64,000 bases of DNA, taken from Rhodovulum adriaticum (GTDB lineage Bacteria; Pseudomonadota; Alphaproteobacteria; Rhodobacterales; Rhodobacteraceae). A model generated the notes under the pieces. It ran no database searches. It was given only the letters and a program-made list of their open reading frames with translations, and was not told the DNA's origin. The DNA lies in assembly GCF_004345735.1 (NCBI RefSeq), contig NZ_SLXL01000004.1:1-64000 (forward strand). Reading direction: 5' to 3'. Positions within the stretch are counted from its first letter, which is position 1; every line of letters begins with the position of its first letter. Of this stretch, positions 1-8,546 are shown piece after piece. The translations under genes and the position numbers were made by a program.

Positions 1-2
1 AA

Positions 3-80
3 GAGTGGCACAGCTTCCTCGAAGACTTCGTCGCCGAACCCGACATCATCGCCCGCGTCAAGGACCAGCCGCTGCGGTAA
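3..80 (+). CDS. C-terminal end of an unidentified protein (partial)
   Basis: An open frame enters from the left edge and ends at a TAA at 78-80. It encodes the last 25 residues of a protein, beginning EWHSFLEDFV and ending KDQPLR. The codons have the high third-position GC of the neighbouring genes, which supports a real gene tail. The fragment is too short to assign a family. Its stop lies 11 bp from the stop of the convergent histidine kinase. Confidence 0.5.
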   Translation, partial: EWHSFLEDFVAEPDIIARVKDQPLR

Positions 81-91
81 AAACCGGGGGC

Positions 92-2197
92 TTACCTTGC
101 AAGTTCGCCGCGCCGATATGGCTTTTGCAAAAGGTGAACCCTGGGATTGGATTGCCTTTCCTGGAAAATCGCATCCTCTGTGTACCCAGTGGTGAACAGC
201 ACCTTGAGGTCGGGCCTGATCTGCAGGGCGGCATCGGCAAGTTGTTTGCCATTCATCCCACCCGGCATCACCATGTCGGTAAGTAGCAGGTCGATATCCG
301 GATCGTTCTTAATGATCTCGTAGGCTTGCAAGGCCGACGCGGCTTCGGTGACCTGATACCCGAAAACTTTCAGCTGTGCGACAACGTGCTGGCGCACCAG
401 GGCCTCATCCTCGACCACAAGAACGCGTTCATGCCCTTGCGTCCCCGTGTGATTGCTGACCGGCGTCGTGGCCGGTTCGATCCGACCATTCGCCGCCGGG
501 AAGTGAAGCCTGACCGACGTGCCCGCACCGGGCGCTGACTGGATCTGCGCAAATCCCGCGGATTGCTGGACGAACCCCCAAACCATCGACAACCCCAACC
601 CCGACCCCTTGCCGACCTCCTTGGTCGTGAAGAAGGGTTCGAACGCATGCTCGACGATGTCTGTCGGCATCCCGCAACCGGTGTCCGAGACGGTAATGGT
701 CACATAGTGATCCGCCTCTCCACCATCCGCGCGCAGCATTTCGTTGACCTCGGGTGTCGCGTTCGACGCCTCAAGGGTCAGCAATCCGCCGGTCGGCATG
801 GCGTCACGGGCGTTGATTATCAGGTTCAGTATCACGTTCTCAAGTTGAACGGGATCGACCTCGATCGGGCTGACATCGGCATCGGCCGTGATACTGATCT
901 CTATATCCTCGGGGATCGTGCGCCGGATCAGCCCGTCTAGTTCGGACAGGAGTTTTCCGGGGTCAACACGCTGTGGTTCCAGTGACTGGCGCCGTGCAAA
1001 GGACAGCAGCCGACGGGTCAGCGCGGCCCCCCGTTCCGCCGCTTGCAGTGTCACCTTGGCCAGCTTGTTCATGCGTGGGTCATTTGCGGTCAATTCCGAA
1101 AGGGTCTCGGCATTTCCCACGATGATCGTCAGCAGGTTGTTGAAATCATGGGCGATGCCGCCCGACAGTTGGCCCACGGCCTCCATTTTCTGGGATTGGC
1201 GCAGCTTGTTTTCCAGATTTTTCAGTTCGGTGACGTCGGTCGCGCTGCCGATCCACCGGATCGCCACACCCGCCGCGTCACGCAGGATGAGACTGCGAGT
1301 GACGACATCATACGTTTGCTGGTCGGTGGAAACGACCCTGTACTCGCTCGTCCATGTCTTGTCTGACCCGCGGATCGCATCCTCAAGGCTCTTGGCCACC
1401 CGGTCGCGATCCTTGGGGTGAATCCAGTTTTTCCAGGCCCACAGATCAGCGGCGGCTGCGGCCTGATCAGGGCCCAAGAATTCCTGGAGGGCTTCGTTCC
1501 ACCATGTCTTTCCCGATCTAAGGTCCGCGTCCCAGACCAGATCGTTGGTCGCCAGGCCGATAAGCTGGAAACGCTCATCGCTGATCCGCAGCAGATCGGC
1601 GCTGCGTTCGGCCTCTTTCAGCGTCGCGGCTAGGCTGGTTTCTTCGTCACGGTTGCGCGTGAACATGCCTATGATCAAAACATAGGCCAGGTAGCTGAAC
1701 AGAAACGTCACGATCACATCCAGAACGGCGATGGCGTCGGGATCCGTCGAGTGTGTCAGGACATAGATGCAAATCGGAAGCGGACCCAAGCCGACCAGAA
1801 TACCGATTGTGCGCCGATAAAAGCCGAAATTCGTGTAGTCGTGGAAAATCACCAGAAGAAAGAACCATATCACGTACGGGATGATCAGAACGATCTGCTG
1901 CGATTGCGCAAAGGCATAGATCGCGCCAGCGTTGATGTGAAAGACCAAATAGACGGACATCAGGCCAGAGACGACGTTCGTGGCCAGTGAAGGTCTTGCA
2001 AACAAAAGAACCATCATGCAGCCCGTCACGATGGCACTCAGGGTGATGATCCGGGACTCGGGCAGCGAAACCCGATCGAACCACACCCCCATGACCACCC
2101 CCAGCATCGCGCCCAGAAACGCGATGACCAACGCAACCTGAACCGTTTGCGCGGCCAGTTTCCGGCGGCGTTCGGTTATTTCTATTGGGTCTTCCAT
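92..2197 (-). CDS. Membrane-bound hybrid sensor histidine kinase
   Basis: The 701-residue protein starts with about six hydrophobic segments (roughly residues 18-185), a membrane sensor module of unassigned type. A PAS/PAC domain follows (about 205-330). Next is a HisKA domain with the phospho-acceptor His in GGIAHDFNNLL, and a HATPase domain with N-box NARDAMP and G-boxes DTGCGM and GSGLGL. A C-terminal receiver domain begins RVLVVEDEA, has its phospho-acceptor Asp in LLLTDMVMPG and its conserved Lys in LLQKPYRRG. The signal it senses cannot be read from the sequence. No DNA-binding regulator is adjacent. The receiver stops only eight residues after the conserved KP pair, so its last helix is short or missing. 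Confidence 0.9.
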   Translation of the reverse strand: MEDPIEITERRRKLAAQTVQVALVIAFLGAMLGVVMGVWFDRVSLPESRIITLSAIVTGCMMVLLFARPSLATNVVSGLMSVYLVFHINAGAIYAFAQSQQIVLIIPYVIWFFLLVIFHDYTNFGFYRRTIGILVGLGPLPICIYVLTHSTDPDAIAVLDVIVTFLFSYLAYVLIIGMFTRNRDEETSLAATLKEAERSADLLRISDERFQLIGLATNDLVWDADLRSGKTWWNEALQEFLGPDQAAAAADLWAWKNWIHPKDRDRVAKSLEDAIRGSDKTWTSEYRVVSTDQQTYDVVTRSLILRDAAGVAIRWIGSATDVTELKNLENKLRQSQKMEAVGQLSGGIAHDFNNLLTIIVGNAETLSELTANDPRMNKLAKVTLQAAERGAALTRRLLSFARRQSLEPQRVDPGKLLSELDGLIRRTIPEDIEISITADADVSPIEVDPVQLENVILNLIINARDAMPTGGLLTLEASNATPEVNEMLRADGGEADHYVTITVSDTGCGMPTDIVEHAFEPFFTTKEVGKGSGLGLSMVWGFVQQSAGFAQIQSAPGAGTSVRLHFPAANGRIEPATTPVSNHTGTQGHERVLVVEDEALVRQHVVAQLKVFGYQVTEAASALQAYEIIKNDPDIDLLLTDMVMPGGMNGKQLADAALQIRPDLKVLFTTGYTEDAIFQERQSNPRVHLLQKPYRRGELAR

Positions 2198-2720
2198 CGA
2201 ACGGTCATCTTCCCGTTGTGGGCGCCGCGGCAGCGTGGCAAATGCCCTTCGCGTCGATCATCTGCGCGATGTGCGCAGGGCTGTCGGGCAAATGATGGTC
2301 CTTGCAGGTGGCCTTTGTCCATTTCCATTTGGGGTGTCCTCGCCGGGCAGGCTGTGCCTGCTTGCGCTCTGTGACCTTGGCAAACGCGGCCCTGGCGGGC
2401 AAAGCGCCTGAGCGCAGCCCGATATTTCCGGGGCAGATCGGACGGATCGAGATTGGCGATCATGGTCATGGCCCTGTCTTAACCGTTAATTCAGGCAAAG
2501 ACCGTGCCAATCATGGCCCGTTCCATGGCGGCACACCCGTTTCACAAGGGGCAGGCCCCAACGCGCGAGTCCAGCGCTAAATTCCCGTGGTCCATACGGT
2601 CCCTGTTTATATTTGCTTTCTCTGCGTTATCCGCAGTCCCTTCGGGCCTGCCGTTTCTCCCTCTGGACGTTGCGTCGGATATGCGCTGTGCTGCACCGGA
2701 AACCGAAGGGAGGGCACCCC
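2198..2720. other. 523-bp gap with no convincing gene
   Basis: This stretch lies between the start of the leftward kinase and the rightward AhpD-like gene, so it should hold both promoters. On the minus strand a 95-codon frame (2182-2469) begins plausibly (MTMIANLDPSDL) but soon turns into arginine- and cysteine-rich low-quality sequence. A second frame (2205-2402) reads better downstream (GHPKWKWTKATC). A single frame change near 2400 would join the two, so this may be a decayed small gene. I recognise neither half and do not call a CDS. Confidence 0.35.
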
Positions 2721-3125
2721 ATGGCCACCGTGAAGATCTGGACCGACGAAGAGGCCGGGGCCGACCCGCGCGTGCAGGCGGTCTTCGACGACATCCGCGC
2801 GACGCGCGGCAGCGATTTCGTAAACAATGTCTGGCGTGCGCTGGCCAATCAGCCGGATGTGCTGGAGGCCACCTGGGCGCAGGTCAAGGCAGTGATGGCC
2901 CGGCCCGGCGCGCTCGACCCGCTTGTCAAGGAAATGCTCTATATGGCTGTTTCCATTGCAAATGGCTGTGAATATTGCGTGCACTCCCACACCGCGTCGG
3001 CCCGCGCCAAGGGGATGAGCGACGAGATGTATTCCGAACTGCTGGCCGTGGTCGGGTTGGCGTCGCAAACCAATGCCCTTGTGACCGCGCTTCAGGTGCC
3101 GGTCGACCCCGAGTTCAAGGTGTGA
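2721..3125 (+). CDS. Carboxymuconolactone decarboxylase / AhpD-like family protein
   Basis: A 134-residue cytoplasmic protein with the AhpD-type helical core. The redox signature is visible as NGCEYCVHSH (CxxC followed by His), which in AhpD relatives takes part in peroxide or disulfide chemistry. The ATG at 2721 follows a good ribosome site (GAAGGGAGGG). The next gene, a quinone oxidoreductase, starts two bases after this stop, so the two are translationally linked. A role in oxidant or electrophile handling is an inference from the CxxC motif and this partner. Confidence 0.85.
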   Translation: MATVKIWTDEEAGADPRVQAVFDDIRATRGSDFVNNVWRALANQPDVLEATWAQVKAVMARPGALDPLVKEMLYMAVSIANGCEYCVHSHTASARAKGMSDEMYSELLAVVGLASQTNALVTALQVPVDPEFKV

Positions 3126-3127
3126 CC

Positions 3128-4099
3128 ATGGAACATGCGATCATCGCACGGGCGCCGGGCGGCCCGGATGTGCTGGATTGGGCGGCCATCGATCTGCCAG
3201 CCCCGGGCGCAGGCGAGGTTCTGGTGCGCCACACCGCCGTCGGTCTGAATTTCATCGATACCTATTTCCGCTCGGGCCTGTACCCTTGGCCCGGCGACAC
3301 CCTGATCCCCGGGGGCGAGGCCGCAGGCGTGGTCGAGGCAGTCGGCGCGGGCGTTGCCGGGCTGAACCCCGGCGACCGTGTGGCCTATACCACGCCCAAC
3401 GGGGCCTGCGCGACCGCGCGTGTTTTGCCCGCCGACCGGCTGGTGCCCCTGCCCGACACCGTTTCCGACGAGGTCGCCGCCAGTGTCATGCTGAAGGGCC
3501 TGACCGCGCATTACCTGATCCATTCCAGTTTCGCGGTTAACGCTGGCCAAACTATTTTGGTCCATGCGGCAGCGGGCGGTGTGGGGCTGTTGCTGGGCCA
3601 ATGGTTGGCGGCCAAGGGCGTGCGCGCTATCGGCACCGCAGGCGGGCCGGACAAGGTCGCGTTGGCCTTGGACCACGGATACGAAACGGTCATCGATTAC
3701 CGCGCGGGCGATTTCGTTCAAATCGTTTTGGACGCGACGGGCGGCAAAGGGGTCGATTGCGTGTATGACAGTGTCGGGCGCGACACCTGGCGTGGTTCGC
3801 TGGCCTGCCTGCGCAAGCGGGGGATGTTCGTCAGCTTCGGCCAATCCTCGGGCACGCTGGACGATTTCCGTATCAGCGATCTTGCGAGTGGAAGTTTTTC
3901 CGCCAACAGGCCGGTTTTGTTCGATTATGTCGCAACGGCAGAAGAGTTGCGCAGCCGCGCCGCAGAGTTGTTCGAAGCGATTGCAAAAGGCGTGCTGACA
4001 CCCCGGATCGGCCAGCGGTTCGCCCTGCGCGATACCGCCCCGGCCCATCGGGCGCTGGAGGGGCGGCAAACAACCGGGGCGACAGTTCTGATTCCCTAA
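3128..4099 (+). CDS. NADPH:quinone oxidoreductase, zinc-independent MDR family
   Basis: A 323-residue medium-chain dehydrogenase/reductase of the quinone reductase branch. The N-terminal GroES-like domain contains LNFIDTYFRSGLYP, the signature region of quinone oxidoreductases. The Rossmann domain carries AAAGGVGLLLGQ for NADPH. There is no zinc-binding cysteine cluster. The ATG lies two bases after the stop of the AhpD-like gene, indicating one operon. The likely reaction is reduction of quinones or enones with NADPH; the physiological substrate is unknown. Confidence 0.88.
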   Translation: MEHAIIARAPGGPDVLDWAAIDLPAPGAGEVLVRHTAVGLNFIDTYFRSGLYPWPGDTLIPGGEAAGVVEAVGAGVAGLNPGDRVAYTTPNGACATARVLPADRLVPLPDTVSDEVAASVMLKGLTAHYLIHSSFAVNAGQTILVHAAAGGVGLLLGQWLAAKGVRAIGTAGGPDKVALALDHGYETVIDYRAGDFVQIVLDATGGKGVDCVYDSVGRDTWRGSLACLRKRGMFVSFGQSSGTLDDFRISDLASGSFSANRPVLFDYVATAEELRSRAAELFEAIAKGVLTPRIGQRFALRDTAPAHRALEGRQTTGATVLIP

Positions 4100-4122
4100 A
4101 TCAGGCGCCTTTCAAAATCAAA

Positions 4123-5244
4123 TCAGGGCCTTGCCAGCGCATCCTTTAGCGTCGCGCGAAGCAGATCGTGCGGTACGTCATCGGCAACGAAGGCCGCCCC
4201 GATCCCGCGCGCCAGGATAAAGCGTAAGCGCCCGTCCTGCACCTTCTTGTCCTGTCCCATGAGTGCGATCAGGCCCTCGGCATCGGGCAATTCGCCGGGG
4301 ATGTCGGACAGGTTGCGCTTCATCCCCATTCCGGCCAGGTGGGCGCGGACGCGGCTGGGGTCTTCTTGCGAACACAGGCCCATCCGCGCGGACAGGTCAA
4401 AGGCCAGCGCGCAGCCGATTGCCACGCCCTCACCATGCAGCAACCGGTCGCCATAGCCGGTCGCGGCCTCCAGCGCGTGGCCAAAGGTGTGGCCGAGGTT
4501 CAACAACGCGCGGTCGCCCTGCTCGGTCTCGTCGCGCATCACGATCTCTGCCTTCATCTCGCAAGATCGGCGCACCGCGCGCGCGCGGGCGTCGCGGTCG
4601 CCACGGGCCAGGGCCGGGCCTTCGCCCTCCAGCCAGGCAAAGAAATCCGCATCCCCCAGCAGGCCGTATTTCACAACCTCGCCATAACCGGCCAGGAAAT
4701 CGCGCGGCGTCAGGGTTTCCAGCACCGCGATATCGGCCAGAACCAGGCTGGGCTGGTGGAACGCACCGATCAGGTTCTTGCCCTGGCGCGAATTGATCCC
4801 CGTCTTGCCCCCGACCGAGCTGTCTACCTGCGCCAGCAGCGTGGTCGGCACCTGCACGAAACGCACCCCGCGGCGCAGCACGGCGGCAGCAAAGCCCGCC
4901 AGATCCCCGATCACCCCGCCGCCCAGGGCCACAACCATGTCGCGGCGTTCGACCTTTTGTTCGATCAGCCATTCCACGGCGCGGGAAAACTGCTCCCACC
5001 CCTTGGTCGATTCCCCGGCCGGCAGGGCCAGCGCCGGGGCGTCGATGCCGGCCTTGGCCAAAGCGTCTTGAAAACGCTCCAGATGCAGGCCGGCCACGGT
5101 TTCGTCCGTCAGGATCGCCACGCGCGGCCGAGCCAGCAGCGGTGCAATCTCGGCGCCTGCACGGTCGATCAGACCGGCCCCGATGCGGATGTCGTATTCC
5201 CGGCCGGGTAGGCCGACATGAACGGTTTCGAGGGAATCGGTCAC
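4123..5244 (-). CDS. aroB: 3-dehydroquinate synthase
   Basis: Converts DAHP to 3-dehydroquinate, the second step of the shikimate pathway. The 373-residue protein has the NAD-binding segment GGGVIGDLAGF, the active-site segment DSSVGGKTGIN and the metal-binding segment GHTFGHALE. I choose the GTG at 5244 because it overlaps the shikimate kinase stop (GTGA) and gives a normal family length. A longer reading would run well into aroK. The aroK-aroB order with overlap is the usual alphaproteobacterial arrangement. Confidence 0.95.
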   Translation of the reverse strand: MTDSLETVHVGLPGREYDIRIGAGLIDRAGAEIAPLLARPRVAILTDETVAGLHLERFQDALAKAGIDAPALALPAGESTKGWEQFSRAVEWLIEQKVERRDMVVALGGGVIGDLAGFAAAVLRRGVRFVQVPTTLLAQVDSSVGGKTGINSRQGKNLIGAFHQPSLVLADIAVLETLTPRDFLAGYGEVVKYGLLGDADFFAWLEGEGPALARGDRDARARAVRRSCEMKAEIVMRDETEQGDRALLNLGHTFGHALEAATGYGDRLLHGEGVAIGCALAFDLSARMGLCSQEDPSRVRAHLAGMGMKRNLSDIPGELPDAEGLIALMGQDKKVQDGRLRFILARGIGAAFVADDVPHDLLRATLKDALARP

Positions 5245-5786
5245 TTGGCCTCCAGCACGTCGGGGCGGGTTTCCAGCACGCGCACCACCGCCTCTGCCAT
5301 CTCGTCGATCGAGTAGCGTGGTTCGGCCTTCACCGCCAGGTCGGCGCGGGCATAGAAGGGGCGGCGCTGATGGTAAAGGTTGCTGAGCGTCGCATAGGGG
5401 TTGGCAGTACGCAGCAGCGGGCGGGTATCCTTGTGCCGGACCCGGTTCCACAGCAGGTCCAGATCGGCATTCAGCCAGACCGACACGCCATAGCGCGAAA
5501 TCTCGCGGCGGTTCCGGTCCGACAGGAACGCGCCGCCGCCGGTGGACAGGATGCCCGGGGGCCCCTGCAAAAGGCGCGCGATCACCTGGGATTCCTTGCG
5601 CCGAAAGAAGGCCTCTCCGTCACGTTCGAAGATTTCGGCGATGGTCATGTTCGCGGCCTTCACGATCTCAGCGTCTGAATCGACGAAGGGCACCTGCAAC
5701 TTGCGGGCCAGCGCCTGGCCGACCGCCGTCTTGCCCGCGCCCATCAGTCCAACCAACGCCACCGTCTTCTTCAGCCGCATCCCCAA
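5241..5786 (-). CDS. aroK: Shikimate kinase
   Basis: Phosphorylates shikimate with ATP in aromatic amino acid synthesis. The 181-residue protein has a Walker A loop GLMGAGKT at residues 13-20, the DSD motif of the shikimate site, the LSTGGGAF loop and the lid-region RPLL motif. It is the first gene of a two-gene operon with aroB, overlapping it by four bases. Its start faces the rightward small membrane protein gene across about 110 bp, which should hold divergent promoters. Confidence 0.95.
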   Translation of the reverse strand: MGMRLKKTVALVGLMGAGKTAVGQALARKLQVPFVDSDAEIVKAANMTIAEIFERDGEAFFRRKESQVIARLLQGPPGILSTGGGAFLSDRNRREISRYGVSVWLNADLDLLWNRVRHKDTRPLLRTANPYATLSNLYHQRRPFYARADLAVKAEPRYSIDEMAEAVVRVLETRPDVLEAK

Positions 5787-5900
5787 GGGGGCCTTCTCCT
5801 GCCTTGTCTCGATCCTGTGACACTCATAGGCGTGAATTCGCCCCGAATGCCAGTTATAATAGAAGAAATACCGATGAGGCAGACAATACGGCAGGGCAGA

Positions 5901-6035
5901 ATGCTACGACTTCTCAAGGTTTTGTTTTTCCTGGTGCTCCTGGGGTTTCTCGGGCTGGTGGGCTATGCCTATCTGGGCGACCTGCCCCCCGTGCAGGCGG
6001 ACCTTTCACAGCCCCTGACCCTCGATGTGGACTAG
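5901..6035 (+). CDS. Small single-pass membrane protein
   Basis: A 44-residue protein that starts MLRLLKVLFFLV, has one hydrophobic helix (about residues 5-27) and a short acidic tail ending LTLDVD. I prefer the ATG at 5901. An in-frame ATG at 5874 would add nine polar residues (MRQTIRQGR). It overlaps the start region of the next gene and precedes it and xerD in an apparent operon. I think it is a conserved small protein of Rhodobacteraceae but know no function. Confidence 0.6.
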   Translation: MLRLLKVLFFLVLLGFLGLVGYAYLGDLPPVQADLSQPLTLDVD

Positions 6036-6048
6036 GCGCGGCGGGGTG

Positions 6049-7563
6049 ATGCGGGCGGGCCTGGCGCTGTGGCTTGCACTGGGAACGGGCGTCGCGCAGG
6101 CCCAAAGTCCGCTTTCGGCCATCGACTGGCTGTCGGATTCGGTGACGGCGCCGGACCTCGGGCGCACCGCACCGGGGATGGCACCGGTGCAACCGCTGTC
6201 ACCGATCACGGTGACCCCGCTGGGCGCGGCCAGCGCCGACGCGGTGGGACTGTTGCCCGCCGGGGTTGCGGGCCTGCCGCGCAATTTGTGGGGGGCGGGC
6301 GACAGCGCCGCCATCGCCGCCGCGATCCGGGCAGAGCAGGTGGATACCTTGCCCGCGGCGCAGGCCCTGTTGACGACCGTCCTGCTGGCCGAACTCGACC
6401 CGCCCACCGGGGAAACCCGCGAGGGCGAAATCCTGATGGCCCGCATCGACAAGCTGCTGGACATCGGCGCGCTGGATCAGGCGCAGGCCCTGGTGGAACG
6501 GGCCGGGCCGACCCATCCCGCGCTGTTCCGCCGCTGGTTCGATATCGCGCTACTGACCGGGCAGGAGGATCGCGCCTGCGCGGCAATGCGCGCCACGCCC
6601 GGGATCGCGCCGACTTTTCCGGCGCGTATCTTTTGCCTGGCGCGGGGGGGCGACTGGAACGCTGCCGCACTCACGCTGGAAACCGCCCGTGTGCTTGGCT
6701 ACGTGACCGAGGACGAGGATGCGCTGCTTTCGCGTTTCCTGGACCCGGCCCTGGCAGAGGATAGCGCCCCCCTGCCCGCCCCGGCGCGCCCCAGCCCGCT
6801 GATCTACCGCATGCGCGAGGCAATCGGCGAACCGTTGCCAAGCGCCATGCTGCCGCTGGCCTTTGCCCGTGCCGATCTGCGCCGCACCGCCGGGTGGAAG
6901 GCCCGGATCGCAGCCGCAGAGCGGTTGGCCCGGCGCGGCGTGCTGGGCCCGAACCAGTTGCTGGGCATCTGGACAGAGCGCAAGCCCGCAGCCTCGGGCG
7001 GGTTGTGGGACCGGGTGGAGGCGTTGCAGGCGGTGGACGTTGCGCTGTTGTCCGGCAAGCCGCGCGCCGTGGCCCGCGCGTTGCCCCGCGCCTGGTCGGA
7101 AATGGAACGGGCGGGGCTGGAGGTTCCTTTTGCCGAGCTTTACGGCGCCCGGCTGGCCCGGATGAAACTGGACGGCGCTGCGGCGGCGCTGGCCTTTCGG
7201 ATCGGCCTGCTGAGCAGCGATTACCGTGCCGTCGCCCGCGCGCATGACCCCGCAAACGCCGAAGAGGCGTTCCTGGCCGGGCTGGCGTTGGGGCAGGTCG
7301 CGGACCTGCCGCCCCGCGATGCGCTGGCCACTGCGCTGAAGGACGGGTTTGCCGCCCGCGACCTGCCGCCGGCCCAGGCCCGCCTGATCCGCGAGCACCG
7401 CCGGGGCGAGGCGCTTCTGGCGGCGCTCGACCTGATTACCGGGGGTGCGCGGGGCGATCTGGGCGATGTGACCGCCGCGCTAGCCATCTTTCGCCATATG
7501 GGCCTGGAGGACACCGCCCGCCAGACCGCGCTGCAACTGATGCTGCTGGAGCGGCGGGGATGA
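6049..7563 (+). CDS. Secreted protein of unknown function, helical-repeat-like
   Basis: A 504-residue protein with a clear signal peptide (MRAGLALWLALGTGVAQAQ), then an alanine- and leucine-rich, probably all-helical body reminiscent of TPR/SEL-type repeat proteins. No catalytic motif is visible. The ATG at 6049 gives a clean signal peptide; an in-frame ATG at 6025 would put eight polar residues in front. The stop overlaps the xerD start (ATGA), so it is co-translated with xerD. The position next to xerD suggests a cell-envelope or division link, but this is only inference. Confidence 0.7.
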   Translation: MRAGLALWLALGTGVAQAQSPLSAIDWLSDSVTAPDLGRTAPGMAPVQPLSPITVTPLGAASADAVGLLPAGVAGLPRNLWGAGDSAAIAAAIRAEQVDTLPAAQALLTTVLLAELDPPTGETREGEILMARIDKLLDIGALDQAQALVERAGPTHPALFRRWFDIALLTGQEDRACAAMRATPGIAPTFPARIFCLARGGDWNAAALTLETARVLGYVTEDEDALLSRFLDPALAEDSAPLPAPARPSPLIYRMREAIGEPLPSAMLPLAFARADLRRTAGWKARIAAAERLARRGVLGPNQLLGIWTERKPAASGGLWDRVEALQAVDVALLSGKPRAVARALPRAWSEMERAGLEVPFAELYGARLARMKLDGAAAALAFRIGLLSSDYRAVARAHDPANAEEAFLAGLALGQVADLPPRDALATALKDGFAARDLPPAQARLIREHRRGEALLAALDLITGGARGDLGDVTAALAIFRHMGLEDTARQTALQLMLLERRG

Positions 7564-8492
7564 GCGGGACATCCACCTGGATCGGCGCCTTTCTGGATGC
7601 GCAGGCCGCCGAACGCAATGCGGCGCGCAACACGCTTTTGGCCTATGCGCGGGATCTGCGGGATTTCACCGACTGGCTGACCGCGCGCGGCGAGGGGCTG
7701 GACGCTGCCAGCGAGGCCACAATTAATGCCTACCTCGTCGCCTGCGAGGCCGAGGGCCTGTCCCAGGCCACCCGCGCCCGGCGCCTGTCGGCGATCCGGC
7801 AGCTCTTTCGATTTGCCTATGAGGAGGGTTGGCGCCAGGACAATCCCGCCTTGCAGATCAAGGGACCGGGGCGTTCCAAACGGCTGCCCATGACACTTAG
7901 CCACGCAGAGGTAGACCGCCTGCTGGCCGCGGCCGAGGCCAGCCCGCGCGAGGCGTTGCGCAACACCTGCCTGATGCAGGTACTTTACGCGACCGGCCTG
8001 CGGGTCAGCGAACTGGTGTCCCTGCCGGTGGCCGCCGCGCGGGGCGATCCCCGGATGCTGCTGGTGCGCGGCAAGGGCGGCAAGGAACGGATGGTGCCGC
8101 TGTCGCCGCCCGCGCGCAAGGCACTTGCCGCCTGGCTGGAACGGCGCGATGCCATGGAAACTGCGGCGCAGGCCAAGGGGCAGTCTGCCAGCCGCTTTCT
8201 GTTTCCCTCGCACAGCAAGCAGGGCCACCTGACGCGCCATGCCTTTTACGCGGTGATCAAGGATCTGGCGGTGGCCGGTGGTGTCGATCCGACCAAGGTC
8301 ACGCCACACACCCTGCGCCACGCTTTTGCGACCCATCTGCTGGCCGGCGGCGCCGATTTGCGCGCGATCCAGACCATGCTGGGGCATGCGGACCTGTCCA
8401 CCACGGAAATCTATACCCATGTGCTGGACGAACGCCTGCGCGCACTGGTGCAAGAGCATCATCCGCTGGCCCGTGACCGCGGCGCGCCTTGA
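7560..8492 (+). CDS. xerD: Site-specific tyrosine recombinase XerD
   Basis: A 310-residue tyrosine recombinase for chromosome dimer resolution at dif, acting with XerC. The SAM-like N-terminal domain covers about residues 5-90. The catalytic set is complete: Arg148 in ATGLRVSEL, Lys172 in GKGGKER, His250 and Arg253 in HTLRHAFATH, His276 in LGHADLSTTE and Tyr285 in IYTHV. Length and context (chromosomal housekeeping genes, no phage genes) fit XerD rather than an integrative-element integrase. No dif-like site was identified nearby. Confidence 0.92.
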   Translation: MSGTSTWIGAFLDAQAAERNAARNTLLAYARDLRDFTDWLTARGEGLDAASEATINAYLVACEAEGLSQATRARRLSAIRQLFRFAYEEGWRQDNPALQIKGPGRSKRLPMTLSHAEVDRLLAAAEASPREALRNTCLMQVLYATGLRVSELVSLPVAAARGDPRMLLVRGKGGKERMVPLSPPARKALAAWLERRDAMETAAQAKGQSASRFLFPSHSKQGHLTRHAFYAVIKDLAVAGGVDPTKVTPHTLRHAFATHLLAGGADLRAIQTMLGHADLSTTEIYTHVLDERLRALVQEHHPLARDRGAP

Positions 8493-8546
8493 ACGGCGCC
8501 GGGCCAACCCCCATAACCGGGGAAGAGCATCACCACAGAGACGAGA

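Noticed and set aside
2182-2469. 95-codon minus-strand frame upstream of the hybrid kinase gene
   Set aside because: Only the first 20 or so residues look protein-like; the rest is rich in Arg and Cys as expected for an out-of-frame GC-rich sequence. It overlaps the kinase start.
3092-4069. Long frame antisense to the quinone reductase gene
   Set aside because: It mirrors the codon periodicity of the real gene, as many long antisense frames do in this GC-rich window, and has no family motifs.
7560-8492. Tyrosine recombinase as a phage or island integrase
   Set aside because: Length, motifs and housekeeping context fit XerD; no attachment repeats or phage genes are nearby.
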